8,894 nt of DNA from assembly GCA_030643455.1 (NCBI GenBank), contig DAOWLV010000105.1, positions 1-8,894 on the forward strand. The letters run 5' to 3'. The stretch is from Candidatus Krumholzibacteriia bacterium (GTDB taxonomy: Bacteria > Krumholzibacteriota > Krumholzibacteriia > LZORAL124-64-63). A program made the translations under genes and the position numbers. Of this stretch, positions 1 through 5,897 are shown piece after piece; positions within the stretch are counted from its first letter, which is position 1, and the number at the start of each line of letters is the position of its first letter. Under the pieces are notes generated by a model. The model did no database searches, was not told where the DNA came from, and saw only the letters and a list, made by a program, of their open reading frames with translations.

Positions 1-113
1 CAAGACAGCTGGGAGGCAGCAACAAGGCGGAAAACCTGGTGACCCTCTGCGCTACCTGCCACCGGTTGTGGCATGAAAAGGGAGGCGGTACCCAATTCAG
101 GCGAACCGCTTGA
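1..113 (+). CDS. HNH endonuclease, C-terminal fragment (5' end outside window)
   Basis: The frame beginning at base 3 is open to a TGA at 111-113 and encodes 36 residues. They contain the typical end of an HNH nuclease domain: Gly-Gly-Ser-Asn-Lys-Ala-Glu-Asn-Leu, then Leu-Cys-Ala-Thr-Cys-His and a further His four residues on. In this family the Asn of the N-[KR]-x-x-N-L segment and the final His belong to the beta-beta-alpha metal site that cleaves DNA, and the Cys-x-x-Cys pair usually helps bind a structural zinc. About 11 residues follow the last His, so the protein ends soon after the domain, as in many stand-alone HNH proteins. The N-terminal part is missing, so its role (restriction, homing, mobile element or housekeeping) cannot be told. 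It converges on the LysE-family gene with only 13 bp between the two stop codons. Confidence 0.8.
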   Translation, partial: RQLGGSNKAENLVTLCATCHRLWHEKGGGTQFRRTA

Positions 114-126
114 TGGCGGGTCGTCA

Positions 127-735
127 TCACACCAAGATTGACCCAAGCTGAAATACCCCGAGGGCGGCCAAGGCCACGGACGAAGCCAACAAAAGCCCGC
201 GCCTGCCCTTTGGGCCAAGAAACGAGGTCGTGCCGAGCAGGAGAATGAACAAGGCCAGACTCAGCACCATCGTGACGTAAAACGCGGCGAGAAGGGCCAC
301 CGCGTTGACCGGAGCCAGTTGCCAAGCTTCGAGGACCAGCGGTCCCAGGATGAGGCTCCAGCCGAGGTATGGGCCCGGGTTCACCAGATTGACCGCGACC
401 GCCTGGAAAAGAGTGCGGGGAGCCGAGTGGGTCCCGATTGGGGCGCCGCCCTGGCCGCGCCGCCATTCCAGAAACGTCCTGGCCGCGAAATACAACAGGA
501 GAATACCGCCTGCGGCCTTGAGAAAGCCCTCGAATCCCTCAGGCAGGCGGTGAAGGACCAGCAGAATCAGGACCGCGATCGGTCCATCGCTGATCAGCGG
601 AGCCAATGAAGCCGGCAATGTTCGTCTCCAGCCGCTGGAAGCCACCCGGGACAGGTAAAACGCCTGCAGTGGGCCGGGCTGAACCGCCGCCGCGAAGGCG
701 AATCCGCTTCCGATCAGGATATATTTCAGCATCAC
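127..735 (-). CDS. LysE/RhtB-family translocator (amino-acid exporter-like)
   Basis: A 202-residue integral membrane protein, the usual size for the LysE/RhtB family of exporters, which expel amino acids or other small metabolites using the membrane gradient. Hydrophobic segments lie near residues 3-22, 48-63, 70-88, 112-135, 143-168 and 180-201, giving the family's six helices. The hallmark Pro-Gly-Pro occurs twice, in Gln19-Pro-Gly-Pro22 and Asn119-Pro-Gly-Pro122, with Asp50-Gly-Pro also present; the two copies reflect the two pseudo-symmetric halves of the fold. The substrate cannot be predicted. The start is GTG at 735 or the ATG directly after it at 732; both overlap the TGA of the YdeI-family gene upstream (4 bp or 1 bp), and a GGGG run lies a few bases before. 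Translation is therefore probably coupled to that gene. The fold and family are fairly certain, the cargo unknown. Confidence 0.85.
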   Translation of the reverse strand: MMLKYILIGSGFAFAAAVQPGPLQAFYLSRVASSGWRRTLPASLAPLISDGPIAVLILLVLHRLPEGFEGFLKAAGGILLLYFAARTFLEWRRGQGGAPIGTHSAPRTLFQAVAVNLVNPGPYLGWSLILGPLVLEAWQLAPVNAVALLAAFYVTMVLSLALFILLLGTTSFLGPKGRRGLLLASSVALAALGVFQLGSILV

Positions 736-1304
736 ATCCCCAGCCTACGCCCTTCCCTCAACATCCCCACGGCCTTGGCCGCCCGGCGCTCCCGCGTTTC
801 CGGTTTTTTGGCCTCGGCGATCCAGTTGATGTAGTACTTGCGCTGGGTGGGCGTCAGGCGATCGAAGGCCGCCCCAGCCTTCGAATCATCAGCCAGTGCC
901 TGCTCCAACTCCTGCGACATGGGCCGATCCACCCGGTTTTCCAGCGCCCTGTCCCATTCCCCGTTCGACCGGGCTACCTCGATCTTTGTCAGGCCCGCTG
1001 CTGTCATGGAGCCCGAAGCGATGAGCCTTTCGGCCCGTGCACGGTTATGACTGGACCAGTTGCTGCGCGCTCTTCGCGGCACGAATATCTGGGCATAGCG
1101 CTGATTGTCCAGGCGCCGCACCGTGCTGTCGATCCACCCGAAGCAAAGGGCCTCTTCCACCGCGTCGTCATAGGCGATGCGCGCGATTCCGGTGTGTTTC
1201 TTGTAATAGATCAACCACACGCCGGGGCAGTCGGCGTGATTTTCGGCCAGCCAGTCTCGCCAAGTGTGCCGCTCGCTGGGGTAAATTTCCTGAAGTTTTT
1301 CCAA
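732..1304 (-). CDS. YdeI/OmpD-associated (OmdA) family protein
   Basis: A 190-residue soluble protein without a signal peptide. It has the recognisable layout of the YdeI/OmdA family: Glu51-Ala-Leu-Cys-Phe-Gly-Trp-Ile-Asp-Ser60; then Phe74-Val-Pro-Arg with Ser81-Asn-Trp-Ser84 and Asn87; and a C-terminal region with Leu150-Thr-Pro-x-Gln154, Trp161-Ile and Ala165-Lys-Lys-x-Glu-Thr-Arg171. Members have been linked to bacteriocin or antimicrobial-peptide tolerance and to outer-membrane porins in enterobacteria, but the biochemical function is not established. The start is TTG at 1304: GGGAGAGG lies a few bases upstream, an in-frame TGA lies about 20 bp upstream, and no ATG or GTG lies between, so TTG is the only plausible start near the domain edge. 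It is the first gene of a two-gene unit with the LysE-family exporter. Confidence 0.85.
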   Translation of the reverse strand: MEKLQEIYPSERHTWRDWLAENHADCPGVWLIYYKKHTGIARIAYDDAVEEALCFGWIDSTVRRLDNQRYAQIFVPRRARSNWSSHNRARAERLIASGSMTAAGLTKIEVARSNGEWDRALENRVDRPMSQELEQALADDSKAGAAFDRLTPTQRKYYINWIAEAKKPETRERRAAKAVGMLREGRRLGM

Positions 1305-1335
1305 AACCTCTCCCGTGTGTCATATTCAGGCCCTG

Positions 1336-1344
1336 TGATACAAT
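1336..1344 (+). promoter_or_regulatory. Candidate extended -10 promoter for the phytase-like lipoprotein gene
   Basis: The intergenic region contains TGATACAAT: an extended -10 (TG, one base, then TACAAT, five of six matches to TATAAT). No good -35 hexamer sits 16-18 bp upstream, as is common for extended -10 promoters. Transcription would begin near 1351, giving a leader of about 53 nt before the ATG at 1404, which is preceded by AGGGGA. This is a sequence match only, and sigma-factor preferences in this organism are unknown. Confidence 0.35.
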
Positions 1345-1403
1345 ACCGCCTCGGTGCCCGGCAATGACATCCATTCCCAACCGCCCAACCCGCAGGGGAA
1401 TTC

Positions 1404-2702
1404 ATGCTGACTGGAAAATCGCGCTTTTTCGGCCTGGTCCTGGTCCTGGTGGCGCTGTGCCTGATCGCCTGCGTGCCCAAGAGCGATCAGGTTTCCATCG
1501 ATCGTGCCACCCTGATCGGCCGCGCCGTGTTGCCGGCCGATACCTTTCAGCCCGGAACCCCGCCGGTGGGCATCAAGCTCGATCCGGAAATCAACGGACG
1601 CGAGCTACCTTTCGGCGCAACCCCTGTACAGGGTTTCAGTTCGCTGATCATAAGGGATGGCGACCGGTATGTCGCCCTGCAGGACAACGGTTTTGGGACC
1701 ATGGCCAACAGCCCCGACTATCCCCTGGGCTGGTTCCACCTTCACCTGGATCTCGACAAGCCCGAACCAGGGGGCGGAAAAATAGAGGTGCTGGATTACG
1801 TCACCTGGTCGGATCCCACCAGGAAAATCCCGTTTGCGATCATCTTGGCCGACAGCGCCGGGCGTCCCCTGACCGGTGCGGACTTCGATCCCGAGTCCTT
1901 CGTGCGCATGAACGATGGTTCGTTCTGGGTAGGCGAAGAATTCGGACCGTCCCTGGTGCACGTCGGGCCCGACGGGATCATCCTCGAAAAACCCGTTCCG
2001 ATTCCCGTGGTTTCACCCCTTCGCCGATATTCCCGGGGTTCGCCGGTTCTGCGCACACCCGACCATGCGGACCTGCGTTTCCTGCGCAAGGAACAAACAC
2101 GCCTGGATCTGGCCAATCTGCCGCGCAGTGGCGGCATCGAAGGTCTGGCGCGCACCCCCGCCGGCGACCTGCTTTACGCGGCGGTGGAAAAGCCCATGGT
2201 CGACGATCCCGAACGCACACGGCGGATAATCCTAGAATTCGATCCTGCCCGCCACGGTTTCACGGGGAATTTCTGGCTCTATCGCGCCGACCGCGAGGAC
2301 ATTTCCCTGGCCTCTCTCGAGGCCTTCAGCGAACGCGTGTTTCTCGTGCTCGAACGTGACACCGCCGAGGGGCTGGAAGCCGAGATCAAGCGTGTCTACC
2401 GCATCGATCTGGATGAGCTCGATGGCGGGGGGGACCTGGAAAAGAGGCTGGTCTGCGACCTGATGGACATCGACGATTCCCGCGGCCTCACCCGCGCCGA
2501 AAAGGGTGCCATCGGGCTGGGCCCCAGCTACACCTTTCCCTATGTCACGCCCGAGTGCCTGGCCGTCATCGACGACCGCACCCTGCTGGTAGCGAACGAC
2601 AACAACTATCCCATGAGCGTCGGCCGACGGCCGCCCGACACTCCCGACGACAACGAATTCATCCTGCTCCGCCTTTCCCGCTCGCTGGCCGGCGGCGATT
2701 GA
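1404..2702 (+). CDS. Lipoprotein with esterase-like/phytase-like domain
   Basis: A 432-residue exported lipoprotein. The N-terminus has Lys5 and Arg7, a hydrophobic stretch at 8-22 and the lipobox Leu20-Ile-Ala-Cys23, so Cys23 should be lipidated and the protein anchored on the periplasmic side of a membrane. The rest matches the 'esterase-like activity of phytase' family (PF13449), predicted beta-propellers: Leu92-Gln-Asp-Asn-Gly-Phe-Gly98, Phe161-Asp-Pro-Glu-Ser-Phe166, Trp175-Val-Gly-Glu-Glu-Phe-Gly-Pro182, Gly243-Gly-Ile-Glu-Gly-Leu-Ala249 and Ala397-Asn-Asp-Asn-Asn-Tyr-Pro403. The conserved acidic residues probably bind metal, and the family is thought to act on phosphoesters, but substrates are mostly unproven. 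ATG at 1404 follows AGGGGA by 4 nt. The next gene begins 6 bp after the stop, suggesting co-transcription. The family is fairly sure; enzymatic phytase activity should not be assumed. Confidence 0.85.
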   Translation: MLTGKSRFFGLVLVLVALCLIACVPKSDQVSIDRATLIGRAVLPADTFQPGTPPVGIKLDPEINGRELPFGATPVQGFSSLIIRDGDRYVALQDNGFGTMANSPDYPLGWFHLHLDLDKPEPGGGKIEVLDYVTWSDPTRKIPFAIILADSAGRPLTGADFDPESFVRMNDGSFWVGEEFGPSLVHVGPDGIILEKPVPIPVVSPLRRYSRGSPVLRTPDHADLRFLRKEQTRLDLANLPRSGGIEGLARTPAGDLLYAAVEKPMVDDPERTRRIILEFDPARHGFTGNFWLYRADREDISLASLEAFSERVFLVLERDTAEGLEAEIKRVYRIDLDELDGGGDLEKRLVCDLMDIDDSRGLTRAEKGAIGLGPSYTFPYVTPECLAVIDDRTLLVANDNNYPMSVGRRPPDTPDDNEFILLRLSRSLAGGD

Positions 2703-2708
2703 CAGCCC

Positions 2709-4718
2709 GTGGATACGCGCACACGCAATCATCTGCTGTTGTCGCTGCTGTTGTTCTCGGCCGCGGTGCGGGTATTTTTCTATGTCCAGCTGAGCGGCAC
2801 CGACCTGGCGACCGTTCCCCTGCTCGATAGCGAAACCTACCACGACTGGGCCGCCCGACTTGTCGCCGGCGACTGGGGCTGGAACGAGACCTACTGGATG
2901 GGCCCGCTCTACCCCCACTTCCTGGCCCTCGTCTACCTGGGTTTCGGCGTGGGTGGGCAAGAGATCCTGCTCATCCAGCTGGGGCTGTCGCTGCTGAACG
3001 TGTGGCTGGTGTTCCGGTTCGCCCGGAATCTTCTTCCCGATCTTCCGGAACAGGATGATTGGGTCGCCCTGCTGGCTGCGGCCCTGTACGCCTTCTATGG
3101 CGCTCCGGTTTTTTATGCCGGCAACCTGCTGATGGCCACACTGGTTACGACCCTCTACCTGGTGACGGGTTTGCAGACCATCCGGGCGGTGAACAATCCC
3201 TCGCTGAAGAACTGGCTGATCCTCGGGGTGGTGACCGGCTTGACGGGTCTGGCCCGGGGCAACGTGCTGCTCCTGCTGGCGGGGTTGCCGGTTCTGTTGT
3301 GGAAGACTGCGCCCGGCTCGGCGTACCGCTGGAAAAACACTGCGGCATTGATCCTCGGCGGCGTGCTGATGCTGGCGCCGGTGACCCTGCGCAACCTGAT
3401 CGTCGCCGATGACTTCGTGCTGCTTACCAGCAACGGAGGGGTGAACCTGCTGATTGGCCAGCAGCACGACTACAAGGGCATCTTCGCGCCGGTGATGGAA
3501 GAGGCCCAGGCCGAGTTCGATCCCTCCATGGAGACCACCCTCGAACGCGAGCTGGGGCGCGACCTGAAGGGGTCCGAGGTTTCCCGCATCCTCACCCAGA
3601 GGGCCTGGAGGAATTTCCGCGACAATCTGGGCGCCATGCCGCTGCATTACGCGCGCAAGGCCTACCGATTCTGGAACGGGTACGAGCTGCCGCAGATCGT
3701 CAGTTACGACTACTGGAAGACGCAGTTTTCCGCCCTGTGGGTATTGCCCGTGCCGTTCGTGTTGTTGTCGGCGTTGGGGCTGCTGGGATTCCGGTTTCTG
3801 CCGACCCCCTCTCGCTGGATCATGCTCGTATTGGTCGGAGCCTATTTCCTGAGCCTGTTACCGTTTTTCCCCACTTCGCGCTACCGGCAGCCCATCGTCC
3901 CGCTGCTGGCGGTGAACGCGGCGGTATTTGTCCTGGCCATGGTCAGGGGCCGGGCCAACCGTGGGATCTGGCTGTCGGCAGCTGTCGTGCTGATCCTGGT
4001 GCTGTTGCCCCGCTGGGCTTCTCTCGACCGGGCCGAGGTCCTGTGGCAGGTGCACCTGCACGAGGCATCGCGGGCCAGCAAGCGCGGCGATCTGACCAGA
4101 ACCCTGGCCAAGGGACGGCAGGCCGAACAGGCCCGGCCCGGCCTGGCCGACACGCCTTTCCATCTTTCACTGTACCTGGAGGATCTCGAGGCCCACGAAG
4201 AGGCCCTGGCCGCGCTGGACCTGGCCCGGGTCCGCCGTCCCGACAGCCGCCTGATCCCCTACCGCATGGGCCGCAACCACGAGCAGATGGAGCAGTACAA
4301 CGAGGCCCTGGCCGCCTACGAACGCGCCTCGTTCCTGGATCCCGACTGGGCCTACCCTTACTTGCGGGGCGGTCTGGTGATGAACCGACAGGGCCGTCTG
4401 GTGAGGGCCCTGGACCTCATGGAAAAAGCCTACGAACGCAGTCCGGGCAATTTCCGGGTGCGGTCCAACCTGGCCTCGCTCTACGCCGAGAACGGTCGGC
4501 CGGACCGTGCGGTGGCCATTCTTCAGGATTTGACCCGCGATTATCCGCATTACGTGAACGGCTGGTTCAACCTGGCCCTGGCCAGCCACCAGGCCGGAAA
4601 ACAGGCCGAAGCGGTGGCGGCCCTGGACCAGGCTGAGGCCCTTAAGGGGGCGACCGAAAACCAGAAAAACCAGATCGAAAAACTGAAACGAATTCTTGAA
4701 GCATCTGTCGCGGAATGA
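2709..4718 (+). CDS. GT-C membrane glycosyltransferase-like protein with C-terminal TPR domain
   Basis: A 669-residue protein in two parts. Residues 9 to about 435 form a polytopic membrane region with roughly 11-12 hydrophobic segments. The first loop holds Asp40-Ser-Glu42-x-Tyr44 in the position of the catalytic acidic motif of GT-C enzymes (GT39/ArnT/PMT type), and the end of the membrane domain has Ser390-Arg-Tyr-Arg-Gln-Pro395, a motif common in such proteins. GT-C enzymes transfer sugars from polyprenyl-phosphate donors to an acceptor outside the cytoplasmic membrane. Residues from about 445 to 650 are tetratricopeptide repeats, e.g. 519-552 (Tyr530-Asn-Glu-Ala-Leu-Ala-Ala-Tyr), 553-586, 587-619 and 620-650, probably for protein binding. 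The start is GTG at 2709, 6 bp after the lipoprotein gene, with no strong ribosome binding site, so translation may depend on the upstream gene. Donor and acceptor are unknown. Confidence 0.8.
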   Translation: MDTRTRNHLLLSLLLFSAAVRVFFYVQLSGTDLATVPLLDSETYHDWAARLVAGDWGWNETYWMGPLYPHFLALVYLGFGVGGQEILLIQLGLSLLNVWLVFRFARNLLPDLPEQDDWVALLAAALYAFYGAPVFYAGNLLMATLVTTLYLVTGLQTIRAVNNPSLKNWLILGVVTGLTGLARGNVLLLLAGLPVLLWKTAPGSAYRWKNTAALILGGVLMLAPVTLRNLIVADDFVLLTSNGGVNLLIGQQHDYKGIFAPVMEEAQAEFDPSMETTLERELGRDLKGSEVSRILTQRAWRNFRDNLGAMPLHYARKAYRFWNGYELPQIVSYDYWKTQFSALWVLPVPFVLLSALGLLGFRFLPTPSRWIMLVLVGAYFLSLLPFFPTSRYRQPIVPLLAVNAAVFVLAMVRGRANRGIWLSAAVVLILVLLPRWASLDRAEVLWQVHLHEASRASKRGDLTRTLAKGRQAEQARPGLADTPFHLSLYLEDLEAHEEALAALDLARVRRPDSRLIPYRMGRNHEQMEQYNEALAAYERASFLDPDWAYPYLRGGLVMNRQGRLVRALDLMEKAYERSPGNFRVRSNLASLYAENGRPDRAVAILQDLTRDYPHYVNGWFNLALASHQAGKQAEAVAALDQAEALKGATENQKNQIEKLKRILEASVAE

Positions 4719-4724
4719 TAGATT
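4696..4724 (+). promoter_or_regulatory. Candidate sigma70-type promoter for the repeat-protein gene
   Basis: TTGAAG (4696-4701) and TAGATT (4719-4724) are separated by 17 bp, each matching four of six consensus bases. The -35 lies inside the last codons of the GT-C/TPR gene and the -10 starts right after its TGA. Transcription would start near 4731, giving a leader of about 45 nt with AGGAGG at 4761-4766. It would let the repeat protein be expressed apart from the two genes before it. This rests on pattern match only. Confidence 0.35.
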
Positions 4725-4775
4725 CCGGCCTGAAATCGTCCACAAATACGGTTGATCCCAAGGAGGAATGATCCA

Positions 4776-5306
4776 ATGAAAAGAATTCTCGCTACAGCCA
4801 CCGTCATCCTGGCCCTGGGGTTCATTCTGCCGTCTTTCGCCCTGGCGGATGGCCCGATCAACCTGAGCCTGTTCGCTCCGATCCAGATCGTCAAGGAAGA
4901 CCAGGCGGTCACGGCCTTCCGGTTCAGTCTGATCTACGGTGTCAACACCGACCTGACGGGCCTTGACCTGAGTCTGGTTGGCGTCAACAAGGGCAGCGTC
5001 ACGGGCGTCCAGTTTGCTGCCGTCGGTTTGGTGGATGGGAGTTTCACTGGCTGGCAGAACGGTATTGGTTGCATCACCAAGGGTAAGTTCACCGGTTACC
5101 AGAGCGGCTGGGTCTACAACAGTGTCGGCAGCGGCTCAGGTTTCCAGATGGGGTTTTTCAACAAGGCCGGCGAGTTCAGCGGTTTCCAGCTGGGTCTGTT
5201 GAACATTGTCGATTCCATGACAAGTGGCCTGCAGATCGGTATCATCAACATCATCAACAACAAGGATAAGCTGAAGCTCTTCCCGATCGTCAACTGGAAG
5301 TTCTAG
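4776..5306 (+). CDS. Secreted 15-residue-repeat protein, LA_2272 surface-repeat family-like
   Basis: A 176-residue exported protein. The signal peptide is Lys2-Arg3, a hydrophobic core at 4-18 and a likely cut after Ala22-Leu-Ala24. The mature part is built almost wholly of 15-residue units with pattern [hydrophobic]-[Thr/Ser]-Gly-[hydrophobic]-Gln-[hydrophobic]-x-x. The unit glycines fall at 62, 77, 92, 107, 122, 136 and 151, and the paired Asp/Gln at 64, 79, 94, 109, 124, 138 and 153. The chain ends in Phe169-Pro-Ile-Val-Asn-Trp-Lys-Phe176. This resembles the proteins called 'LA_2272 family surface repeat-containing', named from Leptospira. Their function is unknown; a beta-rich solenoid or barrel at the outer surface is an inference. 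ATG at 4776 is chosen because AGGAGG ends 9 nt before it and the signal peptide starts there; an upstream in-frame TTG at 4752 would read through that ribosome binding site. Confidence 0.75.
   Translation: MKRILATATVILALGFILPSFALADGPINLSLFAPIQIVKEDQAVTAFRFSLIYGVNTDLTGLDLSLVGVNKGSVTGVQFAAVGLVDGSFTGWQNGIGCITKGKFTGYQSGWVYNSVGSGSGFQMGFFNKAGEFSGFQLGLLNIVDSMTSGLQIGIINIINNKDKLKLFPIVNWKF
4911..5258 (+). repeat. Coding tandem repeat, about eight degenerate 45-bp units
   Basis: Residues 46-161 of the repeat protein form about eight units: the anchor position falls at residues 47, 62, 77, 92, 107, 122, 136 and 151, so spacing is 15 residues except for one unit of 14. The first unit is the most degenerate (Ala and Arg replace Gly and Gln). 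At DNA level the units have diverged, with no long identical stretches, so this is an old, protein-level repeat and not an unstable microsatellite. Confidence 0.75.
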
Positions 5307-5324
5307 CCGAAACATCCGAACGCA

Positions 5325-5361
5325 GAAACGCCGGACCCATCATGGGTCCGGCGTTTCTTTT
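5325..5361 (+). terminator. Rho-independent terminator after the repeat-protein gene
   Basis: Two perfectly complementary arms (GAAACGCCGGACCCAT and ATGGGTCCGGCGTTTC) meet around a single central base at 5341, so the folded RNA would have about 14 bp of GC-rich stem with a small loop, followed by TTTT at 5358-5361. It starts 18 bp after the TAG of the repeat protein. The opposite-strand gene ends at 5376, so the same hairpin could also limit leftward transcription, although on that strand it has no T-run directly after the stem. Confidence 0.9.
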
Positions 5362-5375
5362 GGTAAACCGCGCAG

Positions 5376-5834
5376 CTAGTACGCCATTTTGAGGATCCTG
5401 CCGACATTGGGATCAGGGCCGGGTTCCTTGAGGTGGATCGATTGATTGAACCCGTTCATCTGGTGATCGAGCCTGGGTAGGTAGATCGACCAGGCGTTGA
5501 TCGCCTCACCGATCATGGCTCCCATCACCACGGCCTTGCGGCCTTCCTCCAGGGAGCCCTCGACGTCGCCGTCCACGCTGATCACGCAGCCCTGGTGGAG
5601 ATACAGGGGAGTCTCCCCGATCTTCCAGCCGGAATGGGGGCTCAGGGACAGCACACCACTCATGAAGTGCATGGTGGGGAGTTTTTCGAAGCGGCGCGGC
5701 TTCTTCATCTCTTCGGGCATTTCCGTCCGGGAATCCTTGGGGGGTTCCTTGATACGGCCCGCTTCCGCCTCGCTCGCGACCATGGCGGTCAGCGATATGC
5801 CCAGGCAGATCATCGCCAGTTTGAGGTTCTTCAT
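5376..5834 (-). CDS. Small secreted protein of unknown function, downstream of pilY1
   Basis: A 152-residue protein that I cannot assign to a named family. It has a Sec signal peptide (Lys2 to Ala25, likely cut after Glu-Ala-Glu-Ala25), then a charged, Pro-rich linker (26-55) and a compact domain at about 58-122 with alternating hydrophobic residues: Ser59-Gly-Val-Leu-Ser, Gly82-Cys-Val-Ile-Ser, Leu95-Glu-Glu-Gly-Arg-Lys-Ala-Val-Val-Met and Ile117-Tyr-Leu-Pro-Arg. That 'Gly-Val-hydrophobic ... Leu-x-x-Gly-x-x-Val' rhythm recalls small OB-like beta-barrels of the DUF5666 kind; this is inference from the pattern. It has one Cys in the mature part (Cys83). The start ATG at 5834 follows GAGAGGA by about 8 nt. 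It lies 63 bp after the pilY1 stop on the same strand with no clear terminator between, so it is probably in the pilus operon and may be an exported PilY1 partner. Confidence 0.8.
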   Translation of the reverse strand: MKNLKLAMICLGISLTAMVASEAEAGRIKEPPKDSRTEMPEEMKKPRRFEKLPTMHFMSGVLSLSPHSGWKIGETPLYLHQGCVISVDGDVEGSLEEGRKAVVMGAMIGEAINAWSIYLPRLDHQMNGFNQSIHLKEPGPDPNVGRILKMAY

Positions 5835-5897
5835 TATCTCTATCCTCTCGTGTCCGGTCCCGCTGCCGGGAACTTGCTGGTTTCTGTTGATGACCGC

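Noticed and set aside
1037..2359. Open frame of 440 codons on the plus strand overlapping the YdeI-family and lipoprotein genes
   Set aside because: The translation is Arg/Pro-rich and low in structure, it crosses the divergent intergenic region, and both overlapped genes have clear family motifs.
2232..3647. Open frame of 471 codons on the minus strand opposite the lipoprotein and GT-C genes
   Set aside because: It lies antisense across the junction of two well-recognised genes, its translation is rich in Gln, His, Gly and Arg with no domain-like pattern, and high GC content readily leaves such frames open.
4752..4775. TTG start at 4752 for the repeat protein
   Set aside because: It would place the AGGAGG ribosome binding site inside the coding region and add charged residues before a normal signal peptide; ATG at 4776 is far better.
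4768..4779. Three-codon ORF (ATG ATC CAA TGA) whose stop overlaps the repeat-protein start
   Set aside because: Its ATG is only 1 nt from the AGGAGG, too close for efficient initiation, so it is probably chance.
5835..5897. Short inverted repeat TCCCG/CGGGA in the gap after pilY1 as a terminator
   Set aside because: The stem is only about 5 bp and no T-run follows on the minus strand, so read-through into the small secreted gene is more likely.
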